A stretch of DNA of 64,000 bases from Psettodes erumei (lineage: Eukaryota; Chordata; Actinopteri; Pleuronectiformes; Psettodidae): contig JAFBJZ010000454.1 in assembly GCA_016785225.1 (NCBI GenBank), positions 1,068,501 to 1,132,500 on the forward strand, in the 5' to 3' direction. The translations under genes were made by a program, and so were the position numbers. The stretch's first letter is position 1; each line of letters begins with the position of its first letter. The notes below the pieces were generated by a model. That model did no database searches. It was not told where the DNA came from and was given only the letters and a program-made list of their open reading frames with translations. Positions 1 through 11,389 of this stretch are shown piece after piece.

Positions 1-358
1 TCTGCAGATGAAGGGCCGCTGTTTGACAGCTGCCACAAACCTTTGAACTCAGCCTGGAAAAGTTATTCTGTTCGTGCTTTTCACTTTGTGCAGTTTGCTG
101 CTTTGAATGTGATATGAGAATAACATTTTCCTTACGACTAGTTGGTGGCTAATAGATCTCTGACTCTGAGGCTTATTGCAGCGCTGCATGCCTGCTCTCC
201 ATATTGCAATATCGTCCAAGTTTAATATCAGTCCCATATAAAATCCATTCACATGAATATTTTCCTCGTCTGCAGTTACTTGTGTTGAGAAAAACGTGTC
301 TGTTTAATATCAAAAGACGTGCGCAGCTCATTTTTTTATTGTCATTTTAATTTTTCAG
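1..358 (+). other. meis1: 3' end of the intron before exon 5
   Basis: No coding sequence is seen here. The previous exon (ending in the NPELDNL-type segment of MEIS proteins) is not in this stretch. The last 30 bases are T-rich (runs of T, then ATTTTTCAG), a good polypyrimidine tract and acceptor for exon 5. TTTGACAGCTG near position 23 holds a MEIS-type TGACAG core, but a single 6-mer carries little weight. Confidence 0.7.
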
Positions 359-409
359 ATGATTCAAGCCATTCAAGTTTTACGATTTCATCTTCTGGAG
401 CTGGAGAAG
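359..409 (+). CDS. meis1: meis1 exon 5: MEIS-domain helix segment
   Basis: This 51-nt exon in phase 0 at both ends encodes 17 residues, MIQAIQVLRFHLLELEK, which I recognise as the invariant segment of the second conserved block of the MEIS/homothorax domain. That block is an amphipathic, leucine-rich helical region which binds PBX/Exd proteins and so controls nuclear entry and cooperative DNA binding. The acceptor is TTTTTCAG|AT and the donor AAG|GTAATA. The ATG at its 5' end is an internal Met codon, not a translation start: the protein continues from upstream exons that are outside the window. It is too short to stand out as an open reading frame and was found by its protein match and by joining in frame to the next exon. 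Among MEIS paralogues this segment is almost identical, so it does not help choose between them. Confidence 0.95.
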
Positions 410-967
410 GTAATATTCTCTCGCCGTTTCTGTCCAGTGTGCCACTTCAGACCTATGGGCTGCATTTGCATAAATGTATTTTTGCTAGTCGGTTATAATT
501 AGCGTCAAAATCAATCATGGGGCCATTCCTCTTCCGCGTTTAATCACGACGCAAGCTGTTACAACTGGAACCGATATCTCTGTGCCCAAATCTCCCCGCG
601 CGTTTTAATGAAGCTTAATGTCGGCAGAGATCGCACGCAAGGTGAAACGTATAGGCGAACTTTGCTGGTTTCATTTTCATTTTTACATTTTTTTTTAGTA
701 ACGATTCTTTGTGGAGGGCAAAAGGCCCCAGGCAGCCATCTGTGGGTAGAGGGAGTGGTGGGTGTAAAACTCGGAGGGACTACAGTCAGCTTCAGCCGAA
801 ACTTTAGCACCATGAAACATTATCAAAGCTGTTGAAACTTTTACTTTCATAACTTTTACTCTCTGTGCGCACAAAGCGTTTCTCGCCCATCGGTGTGGAG
901 CACAGGCTGTAGCCTGAACAAAAGCTGCAGCCATAGAGACACCTCAGTAGTTTGAGATGGGCTGCAG

Positions 968-1000
<33 letters not shown>

Positions 1001-1637
1001 GTTAGTATTATTATTTCCTGCCCATGCAGCTGCCAGCGTTGTTTTTGTTTCTCGCGCAGCAGGACGCGCCGCAGTGCGGTGATAATGTAATAAGTGGACG
1101 AAATTAAACAGTTTACCTTAAATGTCAGTCAAGCGGGTCACTCTGCTCTAATGGCCACTACCCGGGGCACCGATGATGAATTTAACACGGGTGTTGAGTG
1201 CGTCGCAGCCCCTCAGCCCCTCTTGTCACTGTCAATTTTCGGCGATATCTCTATTTTTGTGCGGAGGGGAAAGTTGCTGTAAGCGGTCCGGACGGAGCGC
1301 GCTGCCGTCCCGGCACGGCACGGCACGGCACGGGAAGTGGACACACCTTAGCCCGGAGGAGTGATCTGATATTATCACCCCTTATCTGTTTTTATCGGTT
1401 CCGAGCAAAGGTCAAGCCATATTTAAAAACACGTTTTTTGGGGGGGGACATGAGAAGTTTGCCACCATATTGAATAATTGAGCACAGCACCAAAACAACG
1501 ATACGCTGATATTTAAACAACTGCGGGGAAACTCTTTGCATGTCCAAGGCTGTTGTGTTCGTGTGTGTGTGATTGTGGCCGTACATGTCACTGTTGTGTG
1601 ACGATGCCCCTTCTGCCCCCCCCCCCCTTCATTGTAG
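410..1637 (+). other. meis1: intron 5 (1,228 nt)
   Basis: GT-AG intron with no supportable gene. It contains a TTA-rich triplet repeat at 971-1015, a short (CGGCA)4 array at 1311-1330, an eight-G run near 1440, a short TG tract at 1561-1571 and a 12-C run at 1616-1627 that forms part of the polypyrimidine tract of the exon 6 acceptor. The block 410-900 is AT-rich, mostly repeat-free and could be regulatory, but I see no decisive motif. Confidence 0.85.
971..1015 (+). repeat. (ATT)n trinucleotide repeat
   Basis: About ten perfect ATT units are followed by an interruption (GTTAGT) and three further units. Simple repeat. Confidence 0.9.
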
Positions 1638-1784
1638 GTGCACGAGCTGTGTGATAACTTCTGTCACCGGTACATCAGCTGCTTGAAAGGCAAGATGCCC
1701 ATCGACCTGGTCATAGACGACAGAGAGGGCGGGTCCAAATCAGACAGCGAGGAAATCACGAGATCATCGGTGGCCCTTGACCAG
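1638..1784 (+). CDS. meis1: meis1 exon 6: end of the MEIS domain and start of the linker
   Basis: 147 nt, phase 0 at both ends, 49 residues. It begins VHELCDNFCHRYISCLKGKM, continues PIDLVIDDREGG and ends SKSDSEEITRSSVALDQ. The first half completes the PBX-binding MEIS domain (helix with the Cys/His-containing ELCDNFCHRYISCL motif). The second half starts the flexible acidic/Ser-rich linker. The acceptor is C12-TTCATTGTAG|GTG. The donor is CAG|GTACCC, weak at +5 and +6 (C instead of G and T), and a CA repeat starts seven bases after the exon. The 3' part (TRSSVALDQ) is the least conserved piece of this exon and is where MEIS paralogues differ; mammalian MEIS1 reads TRSANLTDQ there as I remember it. 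Confidence 0.97.
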
Positions 1785-1790
1785 GTACCC

Positions 1791-1814
1791 CCACACACAC
1801 ACACACACACACAC
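1791..1814 (+). repeat. (CA)n repeat abutting the exon 6 donor
   Basis: About eleven CA units begin seven bases after the exon 6 donor. In other genes CA repeats in this position bind hnRNP L and alter donor use. Confidence 0.9.
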
Positions 1815-2098
1815 CCCCCTCTTTGTGCGTATGTGCGCGTGTGCGCGTGCATGTGTCATCGCTGCCGGTTATTCAGCTATTCTGGGTCACCACTCCGCCT
1901 CGCCGTTATTTGCATATGATTAGGGCCGTTTTACATTCCGTCCATCGGAATGAAAAATTTTTCAGAATAATGTCGCCGTTATTGGCCCATTAAGACTTGA
2001 ACCCGGAACCGACCTGGGAAGATGAGCTCGGAAAAAAAGCGTCACCATCAACTTGACCTGTTTCATGTCGATTTTAATTTAGCGGCCTCTCTCCTCCA

Positions 2099-2101
<3 letters not shown>

Positions 2102-2142
<41 letters not shown>
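2102..2142 (+). repeat. (CT)n repeat
   Basis: About twenty perfect CT units. Confidence 0.92.
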
Positions 2143-2145
<3 letters not shown>

Positions 2146-2340
2146 CCTCCTCCGTGTTTCTCTTTTTATTTGAGACGAAACCGAAACGTGATCGTGTCCG
2201 TGCTGAAGCCCGGCAGAGAGCGGCAGCAGTGCAGACCGCGGTTTAGGTGCCTCGGTTCCTCCACTGTGAAGTTCACGGTTCATTACGCGTCTTGTCAGTA
2301 TTTTTCCTTAGACATGAGTGCACATTGCTTATCGAGACCC

Positions 2341-2394
2341 CTCCTCCTCCTCCTCCTCCTCCTTCTCCCTCCCCCTCCTCCTTCTCCCTCTTTA
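2341..2394 (+). repeat. (CTC)n and C/T-rich tract
   Basis: About seven CTC units are followed by an imperfect CTT/CCC pyrimidine run. Confidence 0.85.
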
Positions 2395-2598
2395 TTTTGC
2401 TCAGAGCGCACAGATTCAGCACCAATAAGAGCGTTTATTTTTTCGGAAGCCACAGAAGCAGCGGGTATTAAAGGTAGATTAAGGGAGTGTTTCCTTTTGT
2501 GCAGATATCACAGATAACCGCAGCCTTCATTATGTGCTCCACTGACTGTTGGCACTCCGGGGACATTGTAGTGTGCGCACAGGCATGACCCTAATGGT

Positions 2599-2599
<1 letters not shown>

Positions 2600-2666
<67 letters not shown>
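2600..2666 (+). repeat. (CA)33 repeat
   Basis: Perfect CA array of 67 bp. A TG array at 2825-2855 lies 158 bp further on in inverted sense. Confidence 0.95.
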
Positions 2667-2669
<3 letters not shown>

Positions 2670-2820
2670 CGTTAAATAATGATAACAGCAAGCGATGATT
2701 AGAATTATGCAAATCTGGATTTTCGGCCATTAATAGCTGGAGTCATTTGTGCGGCAGAGATGGTTGCAGGCTGTGACTTTGTGTTTCAATGAGTGAAACT
2801 ATCCCGGAGTTGTGTGTGAG

Positions 2821-2824
<4 letters not shown>

Positions 2825-2855
<31 letters not shown>
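2825..2855 (+). repeat. (TG)n repeat
   Basis: About fifteen TG units. It is the inverted partner of the CA array at 2600-2666. Confidence 0.93.
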
Positions 2856-2858
<3 letters not shown>

Positions 2859-3118
2859 TTAAAGGAATGGCTTCAGGAGAGGAGCCTCTATAACCTACGG
2901 ACACCGACGAGGGGGGAAAAAATCAAGTGCCCAAATTAAAGGGATTAGTTGGATAGTCCGACATAAAAAGTAATGAAGCGATTAGGCTAAATAATTTAAA
3001 TCCGCGGACTTCCATATGGTTGAGTGGCTGGTCTGAGTAGAGCGAGAGACAGCCACCGGCTTTTATGTTCCGGGCTCAATGGCAGGACTGGGAGCGAACA
3101 GGGGCCCGACTGGGAACC

Positions 3119-3200
3119 CCCCTCCCCTCCCCTCCCCTCCCCTCCCCTCCCCACCGACCCCACCGACCCCACTCCACCCCCCGCCCCGCCCCACCCCGCC
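3119..3200 (+). repeat. (CCCCT)n pentanucleotide and C-rich tract
   Basis: About six CCCCT units, then two CCACCGACC-type units, then a run of CCC/CCG. The complementary strand is G-rich and could form quadruplexes. Confidence 0.85.
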
Positions 3201-3224
3201 GCGCATGCACTCCTCCATCATCCC

Positions 3225-3420
3225 GGGCCCTTATGTCTGATTATGGAAATGAGCAAGATCACCCGGAAGATAATACTTCATTTAATCCAGAAACAGAATT
3301 AAATAACACAGACGCCACTTGTGCATTTAAGTGTCTCTTTGAATGGCTTGTTGTATTCTCTGGAGGATTCAGTTGTCAAAAGTTTTTTTTTTTAATAGAT
3401 AGGTCAGGACATGCAAAGAA
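3225..3420. promoter_or_regulatory. candidate conserved non-coding element
   Basis: Repeat-free, AT-rich block between a C-rich tract and a T-run, with ATTA/TAAT words and no reading frame that looks coding. The call rests on texture alone; known Meis1 introns harbour many deeply conserved enhancers. Confidence 0.3.
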
Positions 3421-4429
3421 GCCTTATGGTAGGTTATATAGATATGGAAATAGAGTGTGTTAAAACCCCTGGGTTTCTAGGTATATGAAGAAAATTATGT
3501 TGTGCTTGGGGCACTGATGCGAATCTTTAATTGACTGTACGATGAAGACATGGCCTAATTTAACATAATGACGGTCCCTCCATATAGCCAACGCAGAACA
3601 GAAACACACCAGCTTATGTTTATGCGGACGGAATAATATAAATGTCCTCCGGCCACAGTTTGCATCAAAATGCAGGGGAAACTTTTTTTTGACAGATGTG
3701 TAATGTTGAAGGACGGGCCGATGTTCCACTGCGATAACATGGAGCCTGTCCACAGCAGCAGGCTGTGTGTAAATGTGCATATCCAAACAGGGAGAGGGAG
3801 CGTGCGTCTCACTGCTCAATACTTATATTGTCAATCTAATGGCGCTGCTCTTCATGACTTACTTGCGGCCGGATATATATTTTCTGAATTTTGTGGGCTA
3901 TTTTTGTGTGACATCTTATCTGCAGTTTGTTAGGCAGTGACATCCTTAACGAATTTGCGTTGTGTGTGCATTATCTCTTTCCATATGTATTTTTAATATA
4001 TGCCCTCGGGCATAAAGTTGAAGTGGACTGTGAAAAAAAAAATGCTGAGAATTTGCACAAAAGAACAATGTTAACAAGACGGAGAAAGCAGGCTCATTTA
4101 TTCATAAAGCAATTTATTCCAGTGAGGCGACTGTAGCAGAGGAGGGGGGTGTCAGAGGAAAAAAAAAACACTTTGAATTTATTAAACTCAACAATCCAAC
4201 AGCGCTTAGTTTCGTGCTGCATTATGCACCCTTGTGCCATAACAGTAATTTTCTGAATATTCTTTACATGTCTTTACATTGTTTTCTCAGCCTGCCTATG
4301 CAGGCGAGCGTGGAGGGGACGCCGAGCGCCCCTCTCAAAAGAAAGCAGAGCAGAGCTGAGAGGTGAAAAAGTCAGAGAGGCTCTGCGCTGGCTTGTGAAT
4401 GCAGCCCAGCCAGTTTGGACTCACCCTCC

Positions 4430-4468
4430 TGTGTGTGTGTGTGTGTGCAACTGTGTGTGTGTGTGTGT

Positions 4469-4529
<61 letters not shown>
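4430..4529 (+). repeat. compound (TG)n repeat
   Basis: TG array of about 100 bp, interrupted by CAAC at 4448-4451 and by a GA step near 4474. Confidence 0.93.
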
Positions 4530-4530
<1 letters not shown>

Positions 4531-5029
4531 AACTGTGTGCATGCATCTGTCTGCAAGTGAATGCATCTATGTGTGTGTTGTGAGTGTTCAGACTGGCCTG
4601 ATAAATGCACCCCCCCAGGTGCTATGTGAGTGGAGTGACTGGTTAGCACCAGTTGGACTTTCTTAACCCTTTCCCTTCCGCTCCCCGGAGAGCTCCACCG
4701 CCACGTTTGCCTCGTTGCTTCGCTCGAGCTGTGCATTTTCCAGTTGCCCCATTAGACACGTGCGTCCTGCTTCGAGCCCAGCTGTGCATAAACACGACGG
4801 GCTCCGATATAAACTATTATTCTGAGTGAGTCCGCGCTGAATGCGGCTGCGTCCTCTTGTCGTCGCGCTGGCGGCGGGCCCTGCCGCTGCTGATTGCCAC
4901 CCCACCCCCCCACCGTTTGCCTGACACACGCGCTCACGTCGAAGCGGCGAGGCATTTCCGCGCCGCCGTAACGTCATTTGCACAGTCGCACAGTCGCCTT
5001 TAATTGCGCGGAGAGCAAGGGGAGGGGCG

Positions 5030-5285
5030 CGGCAATTTGCTAATGAACTCCGAGGGCCCGGGTTCTCCAGCGCTAATAGTGCTGAGGACTCACTCCGAGT
5101 CTCGAGAGCTCCTCGGCTTGATTGAGCCGTGCCGGCTGAAGTGGGGCTGGAAATAATTGAAATTTCCCTTAAAAGAATTCTCCGCCTGACTCTTTGTGGA
5201 TGTGAGAGCGTCTCAAATGATTATGAATGCTCAGCAGTTGATTTGTCGAGTTAATTTAGCGGCGAGGTTTCGTGGATCTGACATT
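5030..5285. promoter_or_regulatory. candidate conserved non-coding element
   Basis: Microsatellite-free block with GCTAAT, GCGCTAATAG, AATAATTGAAATTTCC, ATGATTATGAAT (5218-5229, resembling a PBX-HOX half-site pair) and GTTAATTTAG. This homeodomain-type word density suggests an intronic enhancer; conservation was not tested. Confidence 0.35.
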
Positions 5286-5443
5286 TTGTCAGTGAGTGTG
5301 ATGACTTTTTGATTTTTTTTTTCTTTTTTGTTGTTGCAGTCTAAGTCATGGAAAAAGAATGTAGAATATCCTGAAATAACAACTATACGTTTGGGATCTG
5401 TCGCTTTTCTCCGTGCGTCCCACGCAGTCTTGCCTAAACAAAC

Positions 5444-5445
<2 letters not shown>

Positions 5446-5485
<40 letters not shown>
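5446..5485 (+). repeat. (TG)20 repeat
   Basis: Perfect TG array of about 40 bp. Confidence 0.94.
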
Positions 5486-5487
<2 letters not shown>

Positions 5488-5819
5488 CTCAGCGTTGCGG
5501 TCACTGTGTAAGAATTCAGTCTCGATAGCGCTATCGCAGTATCTTCTCCCAACAATCGGCACCGTTATGCCGTACAAGTGCCGGTTTCCAGGTCAGCGAG
5601 ACCCAGCGGTGTTGGTTTAGGTAACTCTGGCGGGTCAAAGAGTGACCTCTGCCCCCCTCCCCTCCCTCCCCTTCCCTCCCCTCCCCTCCCTCCCTCCGCC
5701 CCAACTCAATGGAAACCCTGACCACTGGGGTCAGCCACAATTTTCCTAATCAGTACACCGCTATCGCTAATCTATCCGCTTCTCGTTGAAGTATGGATGG
5801 AGTTACACCCGACTAAGCA

Positions 5820-5854
5820 GTCTCTCTGTCTCTCTCTCTCTCTCTCGCTCTCTC

Positions 5855-5888
<34 letters not shown>

Positions 5889-5927
5889 GCTCTCTCTCTC
5901 TGTGTCTCTCGCTCTCTCTCTCTCTCC
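5820..5927 (+). repeat. (CT)n repeat, interrupted
   Basis: About 108 bp of CT with scattered GT and CG interruptions. Confidence 0.92.
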
Positions 5928-7501
5928 TACAGTGGCATGCCGCTGGTCTCAATACAAACTTTTGAACCGTCTTGGCGATTGTTGGTAATAGCAGCTTTTG
6001 TAGTTGAATGGAGGAGAGGTTTGACCCACACCTCCCTCCTCTACGCCCCCTCCTACTCCTCCCTCCCCTCTCTTGAACCCCCCCACCCCTTTTTTTTCCA
6101 TTGAGGAGTGAATGTGGGGCGGCTGTTAAGGATTCAACAAGTGATACAAAGAGGCGATCACGTGACTTGTGTGTTTCTTAGCCTCTTCATTATTGTGGTG
6201 GAATAGCAAGTAGGGGTGATTCTGATTAAGCGAATCAAGGCCAGAGTGACTTCAAAGACCGGGAACGTCGGGAGCGTCTTGTATATATGCTTCCATATAT
6301 GTTCAGAAATCCACTCTGCATTTACGTGGGGGCTTTTTTTTTTTTAGACCTGCTTCTGGATTCTTTCAGCTGATTTATTAGTTGTTTTTTTTAAAACCCG
6401 TGCATTATTGCTGGAAACCGGTGCTTAGTGGAGCCGCACTGTGTCACAGACACTCTGTTGTGATAGCCACAAGATCCCAGTTGCAAATAAAGTTCTTGGC
6501 CGGGGTCTCGTGTTACTTATGATGGGCGGCCATGTCTGTCCCTGAGGCCTGCTGTGGTTTCTTTGGCTAAGTAAACAATAACCTGGCTTAACACATGTGT
6601 ACTTAGCTAATGGAAAGTTCCTCTCCCCCCACCCACCACCACCACCCCTCCCTTAACCCCCTGCAAGCCTGTGACAATGGCCGCCGTCACAAACAGCCCG
6701 TCTCCAAGGAATCCGTGAGAGAACACCCCGGCACAGCGGCTGTAAGTCAGGCTAGGCTAGGCTAACGGAGAAACCACAGCAAAAACATGTCATTAAGAAA
6801 TTACGTCTGCCTTTTCATTCACAGCTGACAACCCCCCCTCCCAGAACCTGCTCTGTTTGGGGTTAGATAGCGTGAAGGGGTGGCAGTCGAGTTAATGTTT
6901 TTGTTTGGATTTCAGCTCACAGAGAGTAAACAAGCAGTCTATAGCGAGAGCTTGAAGTGGAAGAGGCCACGGAGAAAGGGAATCAGAAAAGAAAATCAGT
7001 TTCCGTGAGTGTCATCTACACGCACTTTGAAAGCTCTGGTAATTATCTCAAACATGTAATTATCTTTGGTCGTCTCTATGAGGTTAACCCACCGGTTTTA
7101 AAGAGCCGATTGAAGAGTACCTGACGGCTATTCAGTGTAGCATACTTTACTCACTCAAGAGACCAAAACCAGTTTTCTCCCTCACCCCCTTCAGCAATTA
7201 TAAGGTTATTTCTCCTTTCTTTGTCTATTGTGAAGAGTTAGGGAGGAATGGGAGTGCAGAACAGAGTGGGGAGAGAGAGGGGGGGTCTTTTGCTTTTTCT
7301 TTTTCCCCCTGCACCATGCATACCATTATCAGCCCCTCTTTTCATTTTGGAAGCACTAATATTGCAGCGAGGGCTGGAGAGAGGTGGCTGGGCCGGCGCT
7401 CGCCTGGCTGGTTATCAGAGAGGCAGATCCCGCTTTATCTAGTCACAGTGGAAAGCAAAGTAAACAACAGTTTACAATGGCTGGCCTTTTCGGCCCCCTC
7501 C

Positions 7502-7528
7502 TCCACCACCACCACCACCACCACCAAC
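7502..7528 (+). repeat. (CCA)n repeat
   Basis: About eight CCA/CAC units. The histidine run it encodes in one frame is an artefact. Confidence 0.88.
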
Positions 7529-7673
7529 CCACCCACCTCACTAACAGCTTCCTCCAGCAGCGCTGGGCTGAGTGGGAGAACGTGTCCGGCGTTATTGCGG
7601 GCCATCTCGCCGCTACAACACATGGCATTCTCACAGATTTCAACTCCAGGAAGCAGCGCCGCTGCAAAGGTCA

Positions 7674-7706
7674 AAAATGTGTTAAAGAAAATGTGTTAAA
7701 GAAAAC
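7674..7706 (+). repeat. two tandem copies of a 15-bp unit
   Basis: AAATGTGTTAAAGAA occurs twice in tandem. Small local duplication. Confidence 0.75.
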
Positions 7707-8091
7707 AACTGCAGCGAACAGATGCAACCAAAGCATTCTGGGGGATGGAGTGGCCCAACTGTCATCTTTGATTCAGACGTACCACCACTGAAGAGAGAGT
7801 GTGTGTGTGTTTGTGTGTGTGTGTGTCAGTGTATGGGGGGGTTATTTGGATATTTATGTCTGTGCTGCTAAGTATGCACATATGATTATTCCTGCACGCT
7901 TGCTGGCACAGGGTGAAAAGTAAATATCCATATCATCACAAAAGATATTTCAGACTGAGGTAAGGGGGGGGGAGCAAAGCACAACAACCTTAACCATTTT
8001 CTTTATTATTGCAAATGAATTGGCAAGGCAACATTTCTTGCATGAGCGCTTGTATGATATGGGGCCTGGCACGGCGAGAAAGGGAACCCCC

Positions 8092-8093
<2 letters not shown>

Positions 8094-8138
<45 letters not shown>
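8094..8138 (+). repeat. (CA)22 repeat
   Basis: Perfect CA array of 45 bp. Confidence 0.94.
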
Positions 8139-8141
<3 letters not shown>

Positions 8142-8451
8142 GCATCTTAGACGCGGCACAAAGAGAATGCATTGGATTGGAATGCCTCACCGATCATAGC
8201 GGAATCAGAATTTCCAGCAAGGAAAATCTTTTCATGGTGAATTAGGGTGGTGGAGGGAAGAAAAATGGTAATGAAAAAAAAAAAGAGAAAGAGGAGGGGT
8301 GGGAAAAAAAAAGGTATGCACGGCTCACAAACAGGGTTCCCTCGGCTCGGCGCGGCAGATTTAAGAACTTTAGCTAAAGCAAGGCAGAATAGAATGTGGA
8401 AAATTGAATTTACTAAACAATTAAGCTTTGAATTAATCCACATCCTGCACA

Positions 8452-8510
8452 GGAGAGAGAGAGGGAGAGAGAGGAGAGAGAGAGGAGAGAGAGAGAGAGA
8501 GAGAGAGAGA
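8452..8510 (+). repeat. (GA)n purine repeat
   Basis: GA units with GGGA/GGAGA interruptions; purine strand on the + strand. Confidence 0.9.
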
Positions 8511-8929
8511 CCACGGCGGCTCATTAAGGGGACAGAATAAAAAAATAAGTGTGTATGCGGAGGGGCAGGTCTCCTCGTTCTCCGGCTTTGTGCGTCTGCT
8601 CACCTCGTGAATTCACACATCCCACGCATCAAAGGCGAACCTGTGCGCTGTGCACTTGTTGGCGCAGGGTGTGTGTAGTTTTTTTTTGTGGCCGTGTGTG
8701 TGTGTGTCTTGCGGTCAAGGTGTGTGCTTTTGTTAGACGCGGACTGCGAGCGTGGCGGTTCAGCGGTGTGTGCTCAAGGCAGATAAAAAATATTTGTGCG
8801 AGTGGGTGTGTGTGCACGGGAGAAGTGACCAGAATAGCGTTGTAGTGTGTTTGTGCATGGGTGTGTGTGTGTGCACATGCTGTGTGACCTGTGTGTGTGT
8901 GTGTATTAATTGCGTGTTAGATCAGTGCT

Positions 8930-9165
8930 GGGCCTGTTCTGTCCAAGGGTGGCCTGTGATTATAAATAAACTCCCCGTCCCTGCGGAGATGCCACCAGGC
9001 CCTTGTCTCGGCTCCGCCCCCTTTCCCATGGGGCCTCAGCGGCCACCTCCCAGCAGGCAAAGCGCTCTTTTGTTCAATTACAGCTAATGCAGTAGTTTGC
9101 CATTTCCCCCCCTCCACTGTCTAATTATATTTTCAAGTGGAATTTGTTACAGAATTAAAACAAAA
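8930..9165. promoter_or_regulatory. candidate conserved non-coding element
   Basis: Block with GTGATTATAAATAAA (HOX/PBX-like), TTCAATTACAGCTAATGCAG and CTAATTATATTTTC. It is free of simple repeats except a short C-run. Enhancer function is inferred from TAAT-word density only. Confidence 0.33.
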
Positions 9166-10349
9166 AAGAAAATGGGGAAAAAAACACATCCTCTTTGCGA
9201 GCCGAGTTTTTTTTTTTTTTGCCGTTCGACGTCCCCCGGGGGTTACCGCGCTGTTCTTCTGTCGCAGAGCTCTGAATAAACAAGATCTGCTCATTTTTAA
9301 AAGCAGCACTTTTGGAGGAGCTGGCAAAAGCCGGCGTTAACCGTTTGCGTGCTGAGCATGTGGTCTGGATTACCTCACTTCTGATGTTCTCTGGAGTTAC
9401 TCAGTCATGCACGGGTGTTTCATTTTTCACTGTTCTACGGTCAGCAAAAAAGAATTTGTCGGAGGAAAAAAAAAGAAGGGACCCTCTCGGTATCTTATCC
9501 CTGCTAAAATCAACGTTTATCTACCCAATCGCCGTCCCAGTCATGCCTTTGTGCAGTGAATTTCCTCTTTATTGCAAAGCCTCAAAGCCTAATTTGGAAA
9601 ACAACGATTATATCGTCCATGTAAGCAGCGGATTATAATTTCATAGCCCAGGAACATCAAATGGGCCCTAATAGAGCCCAAATGTGTTGAATTTGCTGAC
9701 TTCTATATTCTTTTCTGTTATTTCATTCCCTCTGCATTTTGTTTAAAACAAACCCAGTGCCGTGAGTTAACGTCTACTTTCTTTTTTAAATTGCTAAACT
9801 GGGCTCCAGAACCCTCCTCGCCGAGGCAGCGCTGCTCGTCGGGTCCCAATTGAAACCAGTTGTTCCCCAGTGCGCTCCCTCTCCTCTCCCCTCTGTTCTT
9901 CCGTGTGGGTTTCTATCACTCATTTCGTCACGTAGGCCTGAAAGCGTGATGCGAACGCCACATTGCCCCCTTGATATCTGCTTCATTTGATTTGGCGGGG
10001 CAAAGATAGGCTCACGTGGGGGAGGCGGCTCCCGCAAGTGTTTGTGCGCGCGCGTTTTGTTTTGTTGTGTGTTTGTTTTGCGACAGTTCGCTGCGTGTGA
10101 TAAGACACCAGATTCCATTTCCTCCTGTTTTGAAGTCTCTCTTCTCTCCTGTCCTCGGCGCTAATGTTGCTTTTCAGAGGCACTGGGAGATAAGAGCTAA
10201 CATCTGGTTTAGTCTCAATATTATGTCGCGGCTTCATATGGGACACGGTGTGATGTGTGAGTCCGTGTGTGTGTGTGAGTGTGTACTTGCAATGAATGTA
10301 AGCACAGAATCTGGAGATGTGTTTGTGTGTCATGGGTTTTTGATATAGC

Positions 10350-10351
<2 letters not shown>

Positions 10352-10409
<58 letters not shown>
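10352..10409 (+). repeat. (TG)29 repeat
   Basis: Perfect TG array of 58 bp. It forms an inverted pair with the CA array at 10492-10543. Confidence 0.95.
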
Positions 10410-10414
<5 letters not shown>

Positions 10415-10490
10415 CATCCCTTTATCGTCCTGTCTGGACCATTTGCTGCCAGCCGTACGTTGTGCAGCTGACACTCATCTGGCCAAAAGA

Positions 10491-10491
<1 letters not shown>

Positions 10492-10543
<52 letters not shown>
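10492..10543 (+). repeat. (CA)26 repeat
   Basis: CA array of about 52 bp, 82 bp after the TG array at 10352-10409. The intron RNA could form a long UG:CA hairpin. Confidence 0.95.
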
Positions 10544-10547
<4 letters not shown>

Positions 10548-11389
10548 TATATATAACCCCAGGTCTGGGTCTCTCTCTTGTCTGGTCAGTCAGGTCGTCA
10601 TCTGTTCTTTCTCTTGAAGTCGGGGAGGACAGGAATGGACTTCCACTCTTCAGCCTCATCGTTCGTGTCGGTGCAGAGTTCGAAGCCGGCGTCGATTTCC
10701 TCGCTCGTGCCATGTTTTTGTCTCGTATTTTGTTTGAGAAACGACTGTGGGAAAACTTCGGCTTATTTGGTTATGTCTCCGTCTTGGCTCTGCTTCCCAA
10801 AATGAAATTTAAATCTGCATTAGTGGGATTGGCCATCCATTTTTTTTTTTTTTTTTTCTTTTTCTTTCCATTTCATTTGCGGACACGCCGAGGATTTATA
10901 CGTATGTAGCAATACTTTGAGTTATTTACCTCTCTCCCCCTCTGTCTCTGGTCTGCTCTGCTCGGATGACATCACTCCCTGGCAACCGCCGCGGCCTATC
11001 TTAAGTTGTAGCTGTTTTGTATTTTCATCTGCTAGTGGTTTGAGCCAAATGGAGGCAGCCGTGGATTGCATGCCTCAGAAAGCTGGGAACTAATACAACA
11101 TGTTCGCTCGCTGTTCGTCTGGGCCCTTCGCCTCGGCGAGCCCCAATAATCCTCATTCCTCAGGACCGTTTCGCACACACGCTGCGTGACTGGGTCGAGA
11201 GCTGGCAAATTATGAAGTTTGCCTTTGAGTATGTGAGGGTTTTAAAAAAAAAAAAAAAGCGGACAGTAAAATATGCGTGAGGGAAAGAAAGAGAGAGAAC
11301 TCAATTAGACACAAAAACAACACAGCTGACGGTGGAAGCCAGGAACTGACCTCCTCTGTCCCCCGTCTCTCCGTCTGTCTGATCCACAG

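Larger units (their letters stand above)
1785..11389 (+). other. meis1: intron 6 (9,605 nt)
   Basis: GT-AG intron; no second gene is seen in it. Microsatellites listed separately occupy much of it (CA at 1791, 2600, 8094 and 10492; TG at 2825, 4430, 5446 and 10352; CT at 2102 and 5820; GA at 8452). Quieter AT-rich blocks that look like candidate regulatory DNA are 2690-2760, 2935-3020, 3225-3420, 5030-5285, 6150-6600, 6880-7200, 8370-8445, 8930-9165, 9540-9790 and 10975-11215. The reading frames in these blocks are short and have no recognisable protein. The acceptor region of exon 7 (11341-11389) is strongly C/T-rich. Confidence 0.85.

Noticed and set aside
359..361. ATG at the start of exon 5 as a translation start
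   Set aside because: It is the internal Met of the MEIS domain directly after a splice acceptor; upstream exons encode the N-terminus.
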